This document shows positions 8,725 through 17,358 of a stretch of 64,000 bases of DNA, one piece after another. The DNA lies in NCBI RefSeq assembly GCF_000020685.1, contig NC_012528.1, forward strand, positions 310,001-374,000. Direction: 5' to 3'. Source of the stretch: Deinococcus deserti VCD115. Its GTDB lineage: Bacteria > Deinococcota > Deinococci > Deinococcales > Deinococcaceae. How positions within the stretch are numbered: position 1 is the stretch's first letter; each line of letters begins with the position of its first letter. A program made the position numbers and the translations under genes. Below the pieces are notes generated by a model. The model was not told the DNA's origin. It did no database searches and was given only the letters and a program-made list of their open reading frames with translations.

Positions 8725-10089
8725 CTAACCGGCAGTGGCGACCTGGTACATGTAGTACGCCGCAAAAGCTGCGAAAAATACGGCCGCCAATGCAGTCGCA
8801 GCCAACGCCAATCCTGATGGCTGAAGCTCCTGCGGGAGGGCGCGGCGGTTCAGGAGCAGCGTAAGGAGCGCCACGACAGGAATGTGCGCGGCCTCGATGG
8901 CTCCTGCGAGCTGGAGCAGGGCGACCGGCTCTCCGAACAACAGGTAGGCACCGATAGGCAGGGCCACCAGCAGCCCCACGACCACACCGCGCCGCATCCA
9001 TGTACGGTTGACCTCGCTGGCACGTACGCCGAAACCGGTCAGCAGCGTCCGTACGCCACCGCTGAACATCCGCGCAAATCCGTCCTGGGCCGACAGGATG
9101 GTGCTACTGAACGTCACCACTACTGCCGTTACCATAAACCAGAAGCCCGCCGGCCCCCAGACGTCTCCAAGCAGCCGTCCCAGGGTGCGTGCCACTTCGC
9201 TCTCGTCGGGAACCAGGCCTTCGGGACGCAACAATTCCGTTCCCAGTATCAGGAATGCCACGGCGATAATCAGGGCGCCCACAACTGCGAGCGTATTGGA
9301 CAGTGTCAGGAATGCAAGCCAGCCCCGCAGCCGACTGCGCTCCGTGTCAGACAGGCTGTGCGGGTCTACTTCCTCTGCGGCGTACGCTGCGCCGTAGCCC
9401 CGCGCCTGCACCCAGTAAGAGAACCACACCAGCCCTGCGGCTCCCGCCAGCATGAAGCCGAGCCACGGCACGACTTCTGCAAAGTCCACCCCTGCAGGAA
9501 GCTGCGGCGCCAGGCCACCAGCGAGTGCTCCAAGGTCCGGTGTCACACTGATGGCCGTGACGAGCACCGCCAGAGTGATGAGCACGGCGAGCCAGGTGAT
9601 CACCCGCTCTACGAGCTTGTACTGCCCCAACACAATGACGGTTCCTGCCAGAAGAACGATCCCGATGGACCAGGCCGCCGCACCACCAGACGTAAACAGC
9701 GCGCCCGCCGTGCCTGCGGTTCCCGCGAGCCCTGCGACAGTCGCAACGGCCACGACGATCTGCGGCACCAGGATGAACCACAGCGCCCAATGTCTGGGGC
9801 CCGGCAGGTTCGCGAAGCCCCGTAGAACATTGCCACCTGTGCACACGGCATATCGCCCCACCTCGCGGTTGATAAACCACTTGAAGGCGACGGCAATCAG
9901 CAGCGCCCACAACAGGGTGTACCCGTACTGGGCTGCGATGCGTGGGGTAAACAACAGTTCTCCGGATCCAGCTGCAGACATCATCCACAAAAAGCTCGGG
10001 CCAAGCCATTTCAGGCGTTCGCGGCCCTGGGGCGCTTCCGGCACGCGGGAGTGCTCGCTGTCAGGCTGACCGTGAGCGCGGTCATTCAT
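8725..10089 (-). CDS. Nramp-like transporter lacking the canonical metal-binding motifs
   Basis: A 454-aa membrane protein with the LeuT/Nramp fold pattern of about eleven TM segments. GPSFLWMMSAAGSGELL near residue 30 aligns with Nramp TM1, but the metal-coordinating DPGN is replaced by a GSGE-like sequence, and in TM6 the MPH motif is replaced by LVWFSYW near residue 225. So this is a divergent clade, comparable to Nramp-related Mg or other non-classical members, and Mn/Fe transport should not be assumed. The start at 10089 has AAAGG 7 bases upstream. The gene stands alone on the minus strand with long flanking intergenic regions. Confidence 0.85.
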   Translation of the reverse strand: MNDRAHGQPDSEHSRVPEAPQGRERLKWLGPSFLWMMSAAGSGELLFTPRIAAQYGYTLLWALLIAVAFKWFINREVGRYAVCTGGNVLRGFANLPGPRHWALWFILVPQIVVAVATVAGLAGTAGTAGALFTSGGAAAWSIGIVLLAGTVIVLGQYKLVERVITWLAVLITLAVLVTAISVTPDLGALAGGLAPQLPAGVDFAEVVPWLGFMLAGAAGLVWFSYWVQARGYGAAYAAEEVDPHSLSDTERSRLRGWLAFLTLSNTLAVVGALIIAVAFLILGTELLRPEGLVPDESEVARTLGRLLGDVWGPAGFWFMVTAVVVTFSSTILSAQDGFARMFSGGVRTLLTGFGVRASEVNRTWMRRGVVVGLLVALPIGAYLLFGEPVALLQLAGAIEAAHIPVVALLTLLLNRRALPQELQPSGLALAATALAAVFFAAFAAYYMYQVATAG

Positions 10090-10872
10090 GACGCGACCTT
10101 TCGTGACCGGAACAGATAAAGCGGTACTTTACCCGGGCTGGTCTGCCCGCAGGGCGCTCATGCCCTGGCAATGAAGGCCGAATAAACCTGAAGGTGAGGT
10201 TGCACGGCCATGGCTCAAACCGCCAATCGTCCTGACGTAAGACATCCAGGACATGATCACCGTCTTTCGGCAAAAAGATTCTCAGCAGGGCAGGCATTCT
10301 TGCCAGGACTCCCTGCGCCACTGAAGCTGTCCGCCTGTTCGGTCCAAATTCTGGAGGCCAGGAAATATCCAGAGCACGAGTGGGGCTGATCATAGTCGCC
10401 TCTATTGCCGGAAAAGGACAGGGTGATTGGACAGTGTGACAGCTTGGCGCACGACACAGGAGCGATCAGTCAAGCCTGAAAGCTCCTGATCTGCGCCAGG
10501 TATAGCGGAAATACAGCACCCAGGCTTTTATTCCTTCTCTACTCCTGTCCCACCTGATTTATGGTTTATCTAAAGTTCGGTTGAAGTGCTATCTACCTTC
10601 CATGCAACGCTGATGCCTACGGTAGGCGCAGGGGATCACGGGAACCCAATATTTCCGGTTTACGTGAGGTCAGGCGCTCCAGTGCATTGATCAACCCTGG
10701 TCGAGCTATCGGCCTCCATCCTGCACAACCTGGGCGAGTAGGATCAAAGAACTCTGCTGTACTCTTCCGAGGTTTCAGCCGCCATCCGGACCGTACTCGA
10801 CCTGAAATCATCGGCGACCTGATCACACTGCACGCCCCCGGGCCGGTGCCCGCTACGCCAGAAGGAGAGCGC
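10090..10872. other. Divergent intergenic region
   Basis: About 780 bases between the minus-strand Nramp-like gene and the plus-strand oxidoreductase gene. An open frame continues upstream of the oxidoreductase start to 10687, but its composition and the well-placed ribosome-binding site at 10862-10867 favour the shorter protein. The region must hold both promoters. The segment around 10500-10610 is relatively A+T rich (for example the stretch around tttatggtttatc). I see no other gene. Confidence 0.5.
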
Positions 10873-11880
10873 ATGACAGATCCCACGATCGGCTTTCACG
10901 CCTCGCACGAGCAGTTCACGCCAGCCGAACTGCTGCGGCTGGTCCGCTTCGCTGAGCAGGCCGGTTTTGGGGCAGGGATGTGTTCCGACCACTTTCACCC
11001 TTGGACCCCGGCGCAAGGACAGTCTGGATTTGCCTGGGCCTGGATGGGCGCCGCTCTGCAGGCGACATCGTGGAGTTTTGGAGCCGTCAGTGCACCGGGC
11101 CAGCGCTACCACCCGGCTATCCTGGCTCAGGCTGCCGCAACTCTGGCGCAGATGTTTCCTGACCGGTTGTGGTGCGCCCTGGGGTCCGGACAGCACCTCA
11201 ACGAGCACATTACGGGGCAGCGCTGGCCGACCAAGACCGAGCGTAATGAACGGCTGCTGGAATGCGTACAGATTATGCGGGCACTCTGGCGCGGTGAGAC
11301 CGTGACGCACCGGGGCCACGTGGTTGTTGAGGAGGCGAAGTTATACACCCTTCCCGCTCGCCCACCGCTGATCGTTGGTGCCGCCCTGACACCGGAGACG
11401 GCGCGTTGGGTCGGGTCGTGGGCGGACGCCATGATTACGGTATCCGCCCCCCATGACGAACTGCGCCAGATGGTGGAGGCCTTCCGTGCGGGGGGTGGAG
11501 ACGGCAAGCCGATGTACCTGCAGGTCCATCTTGCCTATGCACCCACCTCTGAAGAGGCCCTGGCGGCTGCGCATCAACAGTGGCGCGCAAACGTGTTTGG
11601 CAGCCCGATCCAGTCGGAGGTCAAAACCCCGGAGCAGTACGAAACGCTGGGCAGCCGTGTTCGTCCGGATGACATGCACGGCGTCGTTCGGATTTCGTCG
11701 GACGTTGAGCAGCACCTGACCTGGCTCCGGCAGGACCTGGACCTGGGCTTTGACCACCTGTATCTACATGAAACTGGCCCCCATCAGGAACGCTTTATCG
11801 AGGTGTTCGGTCAGCAGGTGCTGCCTCGCCTGAGAGGCGGCTTGACAGCGTTCCCAGCACGCCGCTCTGGTCAGAGCTGA
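10873..11880 (+). CDS. LLM-class flavin-dependent oxidoreductase (probable non-F420 family)
   Basis: A 335-aa TIM-barrel flavin enzyme of the luciferase-like monooxygenase class. The opening TIGFHASHEQF, then MCSDHFHPW, QGQSGFAWAWMGAALQATS, APGQRYHPAILAQA and LGSGQHLNEHITG match the subgroup described as F420-dehydrogenase relatives that appear to have reverted to FMN (TIGR03885-like); this fits an organism with no expected F420. ATG at 10873 is chosen because of the GAAGGAGAG ribosome-binding site just upstream, although the frame is open further left. It is monocistronic. The electron donor and substrate are unknown. Confidence 0.88.
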   Translation: MTDPTIGFHASHEQFTPAELLRLVRFAEQAGFGAGMCSDHFHPWTPAQGQSGFAWAWMGAALQATSWSFGAVSAPGQRYHPAILAQAAATLAQMFPDRLWCALGSGQHLNEHITGQRWPTKTERNERLLECVQIMRALWRGETVTHRGHVVVEEAKLYTLPARPPLIVGAALTPETARWVGSWADAMITVSAPHDELRQMVEAFRAGGGDGKPMYLQVHLAYAPTSEEALAAAHQQWRANVFGSPIQSEVKTPEQYETLGSRVRPDDMHGVVRISSDVEQHLTWLRQDLDLGFDHLYLHETGPHQERFIEVFGQQVLPRLRGGLTAFPARRSGQS

Positions 11881-12633
11881 GCAGTGACGGTGCAGCCCAA
11901 AGCTGGTGCCAGGACGAAGCTCTTCACCCATACCCAGCGATCGGGGATAGAGAAAGCGGGAATTTATTTCACCTCCGCTGGGCGAAAGGCATTCCACAGC
12001 ATCTCAAGGTGTCCGGTCTGGATGTCGAACTGACTCCCTGGCCGCAGCAGCCAGTTGACCGACAGCGCATTGACCTGAAAACCACTGAAATGTCACGGCC
12101 AGGCAAGCAAAACCTTACGGAACAGCGATGGTGACGCGTGACGCGTCGCCACGACGAGCCCCCTCCACGCCAGATTTGTGGCCGCACCGGCACATGTGGC
12201 TGTCGGCGCAGCGTACTGCCGGAGCTTGCACGTTCCTGGCAAGGAGGTCTGGGTGATTGGGGAGGGGCCTGCGACGGGAGAACTCACATACTACTCGGCG
12301 AACCTTCCAGCATTTACGTCCTTGAAGCGGCTGGAAAAGGTAATCACGCGGCATACGGGTCTGTGAGAAATCAATCGGAAACCCAAAACTTCGCCGGTGC
12401 ATAAGGGGCTTCTATGCCAGAAATGCAACGCGCAGCACTTCCCCATCCTGGACGACACACTGGCAACGGCACCACTTCTACCGCAACTCCTAAAGGCGGA
12501 CGATGGCCTCGAGGTACACCCCCTCTATCAAGAAGATTACAGTGGGAGCCCCCGAAATTATGCGCAGGAGAAAACCACGATCTGGTTCGTTTGCTCGCAA
12601 TCCTCCATTCGCGCATGGCGGTCACTTTCCTCT
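11881..12633. other. Long intergenic region between convergent genes
   Basis: About 750 bases downstream of the oxidoreductase and downstream of the minus-strand hypothetical gene. The only frame with protein-like composition is a plus-strand one at 12178-12366 (listed separately). Nothing else is recognised; remnants of decayed genes are possible. Confidence 0.45.
12178..12366 (+). CDS. Possible small protein or gene remnant
   Basis: A GTG-initiated 62-codon frame whose second half (GKEVWVIGEGPATGELTYYS, then LPAFTSLKRLEKVI) looks like folded protein rather than random sequence: a beta-rich part followed by a charged helix. The frame opens only after a stop at 12139 and has no convincing ribosome-binding site. 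It may be the 3' end of a decayed gene. I do not recognise a family. Confidence 0.25.
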   Translation: MAAPAHVAVGAAYCRSLHVPGKEVWVIGEGPATGELTYYSANLPAFTSLKRLEKVITRHTGL

Positions 12634-13056
12634 TTAGTCCTGCCTCTCCTGAGCGAACGACCCCGTTCTGTAGAGGGACTCCTCTACTGTCCAGGCAGTG
12701 GGCACGACCAGCTCGCCAGGATCTGTCCCCGCCAGGGCGGCAAACTGGATTCGGTCCTCAGTGATCTGGTAGATGTTCAGCCAGGGCGTAGGGGCGGTAG
12801 GCCCGTTAATCTGGTCGACCACTGCCACATCCACAAAGTGCTGTCCATCAAAAAGACGCAGGCCCCCGGCGACGAGTTGATCGACGAACTGCTGCGTGTC
12901 CTGGGGGGTCATGAATCCAACTCGAATGAGGTGAGCATCCGCGCAGGACGACGCGTTGGGCAGAAGGGCATGAAAGGCGTCAAGGCCTCCTTGAAAATGG
13001 CTTTCAATTGAGCTGAGTCGCGTGATGACTGTAATTGCTTCGACAAGGACGGCCAT
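12634..13056 (-). CDS. Hypothetical protein downstream of LuxR-type regulator
   Basis: A 140-aa soluble protein, no signal peptide or TM segment. I do not recognise the family by name. The sequence begins MAVLVEAITVITR, has conserved-looking blocks PNASSCADAHLIRVGFM and GLRLFDGQHFVDVAVVDQ, and contains no obvious catalytic motif; similar short proteins with this N-terminus are seen as conserved hypotheticals. ATG at 13056 is preferred to the GTG at 13080 because the conserved block begins there. It starts 63 bases after the stop of the LuxR-type regulator on the same strand, so it is probably co-transcribed with it. Confidence 0.65.
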   Translation of the reverse strand: MAVLVEAITVITRLSSIESHFQGGLDAFHALLPNASSCADAHLIRVGFMTPQDTQQFVDQLVAGGLRLFDGQHFVDVAVVDQINGPTAPTPWLNIYQITEDRIQFAALAGTDPGELVVPTAWTVEESLYRTGSFAQERQD

Positions 13057-13118
13057 GGGTCTATGATGCCTGTTGCGCACGGCGACGGCTCACTTCGGGG
13101 TCCGAACGGCGTCGCGGG

Positions 13119-15410
13119 TCAGCTCGTTGGGGGACTGATTCCATGCTCGATCGCCCAGCGGGCAAGTTCGACGCGGTTACGCAGCTCAAGCTTTTCCAAC
13201 ACGTGTCCAACATGCTTGCTGACAGTCCCCATACTGATGCCCAGCACCTGCGCCACTCGCTTGTCTGACATTCCAGCCGCCACAAGCGCCACGACATCCC
13301 TCTCTCTGGACGTCAGGCCTCCCTGCGCCGGGGGAGTTGCTGGCGAATTCCTCTCCAGCGGGAGGTTTAACCAGCGGTCAATCTCCGTACGAAGCTCGGG
13401 CAAGGGGAGCTGAGACCCGGCCTGCCACTCCCGCTCGAAGACTCCTTCGCCGAGTGCGGCGCGCAGAAGTTGCTCCTCTGCAACGAACCTCGCTTTGTTC
13501 TCCGGCGATGGGGGAAACTGCGTTGTTGCCAGCACAGCGTCCCGCGCGCCCGTCAGGCGAGCAGCAAAGAGGGGCTGCCCAAACACCCGCGCAAGCGTCG
13601 AAAGGAGCCACAGACAAGCCCAGTCGAACATTGCGTCTTCCATTCCTGCTCCCAGTTGCCAGGCCCGGCGGCATTCGTCCAAAGCAGCCTGGGGGCGATC
13701 CTGGCGCTGGTAAAGCACGGCACGCCACGCACTGTCCCACGCAAGTGCGAACACGTCGCCACGCCGTTCAGCGAGGTCGCGGGCCTTATCGAGAAATTCG
13801 GAACCATGTGCTGCATCTCCCTCATTGATGTAGCCAGACCCCAGATTGAACCAGGTTGCGTGCAGCCAGTCCAGGCGACCATAGGCCTCAAAGCGGACCG
13901 CCAGATCGAGATGCAGTCGCCGCGCCCCTTCAGTGTCTCCTCGCGTTCCCAGAACGGCCGCCATGCCGTCCAGGGCGAATGCCTCCCCTTCTTCGTCGCC
14001 CAGCGCCGCATACAGGTTGAAGCTTTCCTGGAAGTATCGCTCGGCATCATCCAGCCGCGTGGTGACACGAACCGCATGCATCCCAGCCTGGCGGAGGATC
14101 AGAGCCTGCATGGCTGGCGCGGCTTTTGCTCCGGGCATAGCGAGCACCTGCGTGATCCACTCCAGAGCAAAGTTGTTCAGGCCTCTTCCGCGCCAGTAGT
14201 TGAAGAGCCCCTGGCAAAGGCTGACGGCGTCCTCGAATCGGTCGCGGTGAATGAACCAACGCAGGGCAGCATGCAGGTTGCCGTGCTCGTCCTTGAACCG
14301 CGCCATCCACTCTGATTCAAGCGTTTGAATGGACTGCCTCGCCTGCCCGACCAGGCTCAGGTAGAAGTGCGCGTGACGCTCGCGCACCCGCTCAGCATCC
14401 GGGTGGCTGTGGAGTTGTTCTTCCGCGAACTCGCGGACAGGTTCCAGCATGGACCAGCGCGCCTCGAGGTGGGCCACCGGACGAAGCAGGCTGTGCTCCA
14501 CAAGGTGAAGCAAGACCGATCGTCCGTCCTGCTGGCCGGTGACCGTCTCGAACGCTGCCCGTGTGAAGCCCCCCACGAATACCCCGCAGGCGATGAACAC
14601 GTCCCGTTCAGCTTCCGACAGCAGGTCTGCACTCCAACGCACGGCGTCGCGCAGGGACCGTGCCCGCTCCGGCACATCACGAGGCCCGTCCCCGAGCACC
14701 TCCAGCGGCTCAGCCAGCCATTCCACCAGGGCCGCGAGCGGCAATGCGCGTAAGCGGGCTGCAGCAAGCTCGATCGCCAGTGGAATTCCGTCAAGAAGCG
14801 TGCACACGTGTTCCACCTGCGTTCGGTTATCGGAGGTCACTTCAAAGTTCGGGTCAACGGTACGTGCCTGCTGCACGAAGAAAGTCACGGCCTCGCTCTC
14901 CCCTGCAATCCCGTGGGGCAGCGTGAGCGGCCCGAGGGCAAGTTCGTGCTCATCGCGCAGGTGCAGCACCGCCCGGCTTGTCGAAAGCACCGTAAGATTC
15001 TCGGTGTTCACAAGGAGCGTCACGAGGGCCTGCAGGCCAGGCAGCAAGTGCTCAAGGTTGTCCAGGATAAGCAAAGCCCGCATTGTGCCAAGCGTTTCGA
15101 TAATCCCCTGGAGTGGAGGAATGTTCTGTGGAGCGCGCACGGCTGTGGCAATGGTCGGAAGAAGCAGCGCGGTGTCCCGAATGGGCGCCAGTTCGACGAA
15201 GTACACCTGCTCGAAGTGAGGCGCCAGAAGGCGAGCGAGTTCGAGAGCAAGGCGCGTCTTGCCGATGCCGCCTGGGCCACGCAGGTTCAGAAGCCGTACA
15301 TCTGGCCGGAGGAGCAGTGCCTGCGCAATACGAAGTTCGGACTGGCGGCCAACCAGACGCGGTTGGCGCCCTCCTGCTCCCCAGACGTGGTGACGCTCCC
15401 GCCCGTCCAT
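13119..15410 (-). CDS. LuxR-family transcriptional regulator with N-terminal NTPase (LAL/AfsR-like)
   Basis: A 763-aa one-component regulator. The N-terminal STAND-type NTPase has the P-loop GPGGIGKT at residues 45-52 and a Walker B-like LLILDNLEHLL near residue 120. The middle (about 350-620) is a helical repeat region with TPR-like segments, likely the ligand-sensing part. The C-terminus (about 690-760) is a LuxR helix-turn-helix, LTSRERDVVALVAAGMSD followed by VSKHVGHVLEKL. The start at 15410 has a TACGCT -10-like box ending 5 bases upstream, compatible with a leaderless transcript. The signal sensed is unknown; the small gene directly downstream is a probable partner or target. Confidence 0.92.
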   Translation of the reverse strand: MDGRERHHVWGAGGRQPRLVGRQSELRIAQALLLRPDVRLLNLRGPGGIGKTRLALELARLLAPHFEQVYFVELAPIRDTALLLPTIATAVRAPQNIPPLQGIIETLGTMRALLILDNLEHLLPGLQALVTLLVNTENLTVLSTSRAVLHLRDEHELALGPLTLPHGIAGESEAVTFFVQQARTVDPNFEVTSDNRTQVEHVCTLLDGIPLAIELAAARLRALPLAALVEWLAEPLEVLGDGPRDVPERARSLRDAVRWSADLLSEAERDVFIACGVFVGGFTRAAFETVTGQQDGRSVLLHLVEHSLLRPVAHLEARWSMLEPVREFAEEQLHSHPDAERVRERHAHFYLSLVGQARQSIQTLESEWMARFKDEHGNLHAALRWFIHRDRFEDAVSLCQGLFNYWRGRGLNNFALEWITQVLAMPGAKAAPAMQALILRQAGMHAVRVTTRLDDAERYFQESFNLYAALGDEEGEAFALDGMAAVLGTRGDTEGARRLHLDLAVRFEAYGRLDWLHATWFNLGSGYINEGDAAHGSEFLDKARDLAERRGDVFALAWDSAWRAVLYQRQDRPQAALDECRRAWQLGAGMEDAMFDWACLWLLSTLARVFGQPLFAARLTGARDAVLATTQFPPSPENKARFVAEEQLLRAALGEGVFEREWQAGSQLPLPELRTEIDRWLNLPLERNSPATPPAQGGLTSRERDVVALVAAGMSDKRVAQVLGISMGTVSKHVGHVLEKLELRNRVELARWAIEHGISPPTS

Positions 15411-15415
15411 ACTTC

Positions 15416-15421
15416 AGCGTA
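15416..15421 (-). promoter_or_regulatory. Candidate -10 box (TACGCT) for leaderless LuxR-type gene
   Basis: TACGCT on the minus strand ends 5 bases before the ATG at 15410. It fits the TANNNT pattern and spacing found before several other genes here. No clear -35 element is seen. Confidence 0.4.
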
Positions 15422-15853
15422 AATGATTGACCCCACCCTGAGAAGGTGGCTTAGACGCGTGCCAGAGGCATGCTGGTCGAGCCTATGCATCTGTCTGAAG
15501 AAGCAGATGAATGAACATTTTCACGTGACCAACGGCGGGTTCAGCCTGCACTGTCACGATCGATTCGATCACATGACTCTTTGCACTCTGCGACTACGGA
15601 GCGTCAACCTGTGTGGAAACGTCGGCTCCGTTTAGGCATACCAGGCGCGTTGCAATCTTTCGCCACCGTTAGAACGGTTTTTGATCGACATGGCTGCAAG
15701 TCACAAGGGTCACCATAAATTCCAAAAAGGCCGCGCGGATGCGCAGTTCTGACTCAGGCGAAGCACCGTGGCCCGGCTCGGCTGGCCTCATGCAGACGGA
15801 TGAACGCGTGCCCCGTCCCTGTGCAGGCAGCGCAGTCCTACACAATTTGTTGC
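15422..15853. other. Intergenic stretch without a recognised gene
   Basis: About 430 bases between two minus-strand genes. Short frames only; no tRNA, terminator or repeat recognised. Confidence 0.45.
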
Positions 15854-16375
15854 TCAGCAGGGCTTGATGCGGCTCAAAGCCTGGCGAAACCCCTTGACAG
15901 CGAAGACGTACGTAAGCTCTGACATCCCGAGCCGGGGGATACGCAAGGTCACACGCCTGACCGCGTGCCGGAATGCGTCGACCACCAGCTGGTCATTTTC
16001 GAAAGCCACGGATTCCAACAGCCCTTGTCCTGTTTTGGAGAGCATCCCCGATACTTTGAAAGTTTTGAGTTGTTGATCGTCGACCTGATACACCACCAGC
16101 GGATACAACTCCATGGCCCGGGCCGCCGGTGACACGAGCGGATTCTTGCCGTGAAAGTACGCCTGCAACACCCTTGCCTCGCAGGCAAAACGCACATAGG
16201 TCAGCCCTGTGGTGTCATTTATTTCAAAGATGCGGACCACTCCGCGGTTATCTGTGGTCACCGAATCCTGTGCCGCGAAATAGTCCACTCTGGTACCAGG
16301 AATGTTGATGCCTGCGGCCTCGTGCATGCCGGCGACGATCACGCCCAGCATGACCTTGCCCCAGACGGTGTTCAT
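15854..16375 (-). CDS. Hypothetical protein (173 aa)
   Basis: A 173-aa protein of unknown family. The first 25 residues (MNTVWGKVMLGVIVAGMHEAAG) are hydrophobic but lack a clear cleavage site, so membrane association is possible. The remainder is predicted mostly beta with alternating hydrophobics (for example YPLVVYQVDDQQLKTFKV, RRVTLRIPRLGM, ELTYVFAVKGF). No catalytic motif is seen. Its ATG at 16375 is preceded at 6 bases by TATGCT, a TANNNT -10 box, and has no ribosome-binding site, so translation is probably leaderless. It lies 144 bases downstream of the OmpR-type regulator and on the same strand, but its own promoter suggests separate transcription. Confidence 0.65.
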   Translation of the reverse strand: MNTVWGKVMLGVIVAGMHEAAGINIPGTRVDYFAAQDSVTTDNRGVVRIFEINDTTGLTYVRFACEARVLQAYFHGKNPLVSPAARAMELYPLVVYQVDDQQLKTFKVSGMLSKTGQGLLESVAFENDQLVVDAFRHAVRRVTLRIPRLGMSELTYVFAVKGFRQALSRIKPC

Positions 16376-16381
16376 ACGGTG

Positions 16382-16387
16382 AGCATA
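16382..16387 (-). promoter_or_regulatory. Candidate -10 box (TATGCT), leaderless start
   Basis: TATGCT on the minus strand ends exactly 6 bases before the ATG of the 173-aa gene, placing the expected transcription start at or near the A of ATG. No Shine-Dalgarno sequence is present. Confidence 0.5.
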
Positions 16388-16519
16388 GCGGTCCCGGACA
16401 GTCCGCTTTTCCTGTCATATAACTTCAACAGCACGGCAAACCCAAGCCACGATGGGTCCTTTCCCGAACCTCGTAAACGACCGCTTGCCTCGGCACCCGC
16501 CATTCCACCTCACTGCGGC

Positions 16520-17203
16520 TCAGTTCTGAGCATCACCAGCATCGCGCAGGGCATATCCGACCCCGCGAACCGTCCTGAGTACGCCCGCTCCACCAACCTC
16601 CCGTAATTTTGAGCGCAGGTTCGCCATATGCACCTCCACCACGCTGCGGCCTACATCCACCACGCCTGGCCAGAGTTCGGCCACAATCACGTCCCGGCTG
16701 TAGACCCGGCCCGGCACCTCTGCAAGCAGTCCCAGCAGTTCAAACTCCTTCGGAGACAGCCGCACTTCACGTCCCTGATAGAGGCACACCTGCTGTTGCA
16801 GGTAGAGCTTCAACGCCCCCACGCTCACTTCTCCAGCCTGCTGGTGCTTTCTTAGCTGGACCCGCACGCGGGCCACGAGTTCCTCCGGATGAAACGGCTT
16901 GGTGAGGTAATCCGACGCTCCGGCTTCCAGCAGGCCTACCTTGCTCGCCACAGTATCCATGCCGGTCAGCACCACGATCGGTGTCCGGCTGGTCCGGCGC
17001 AGGCGCCGGGCAACTTCTGTACCGTGCATATCTGGTAGGCCAAGGTCCAGGATCACCAGGTCAGGCGCTTCAGAACGCGCGCAGGTGAGTCCGGACATTC
17101 TGTTTGGTGCTGTGAGCACACGGTATCCGGCGTCTTCAATTTCGGTCGTGAGTATCTGTGCGATGTCCGGGTCGTCTTCGATCACGAGGATGGTCTGCTG
17201 CAT
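16520..17203 (-). CDS. OmpR/PhoB-family response regulator
   Basis: A 227-aa two-domain response regulator. The receiver domain (residues 1-115) has the acidic pair at Asp10/Asp11, the phospho-acceptor Asp53 in VILDLGLPDMHG, a conserved Thr near 80 and Lys102 in LTKPF. The C-terminal winged helix (about 130-222) contains LSPKEFELLGLLAEVPG and HMANLRSKLR, then TVRGVGYAL. ATG at 17203 is chosen because GGAGGAG lies 6 bases upstream; the frame continues 21 codons further but without support. It is divergent from the multi-sensor kinase starting near 17359, its likely partner, with about 155 bases between them. Confidence 0.93.
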   Translation of the reverse strand: MQQTILVIEDDPDIAQILTTEIEDAGYRVLTAPNRMSGLTCARSEAPDLVILDLGLPDMHGTEVARRLRRTSRTPIVVLTGMDTVASKVGLLEAGASDYLTKPFHPEELVARVRVQLRKHQQAGEVSVGALKLYLQQQVCLYQGREVRLSPKEFELLGLLAEVPGRVYSRDVIVAELWPGVVDVGRSVVEVHMANLRSKLREVGGAGVLRTVRGVGYALRDAGDAQN

Positions 17204-17358
17204 GCGCTCCTCCCGCGTGTACAGCTTTATGGTACGAAATAACGTTCCAGGCGCAAGTGCAGGCACTCAAGTTCGGTGAGACCCCGCTCTTCACTGATCA
17301 GACGCGCAATCTGGGCAAAGCCACCAATGCCGCTGTCACTGACGCCCTATCCTGCAGC

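Noticed and set aside
10687..10872. N-terminal extension of the LLM oxidoreductase
   Set aside because: A ribosome-binding site and the conserved start of the family are at 10873; the extension is not protein-like.
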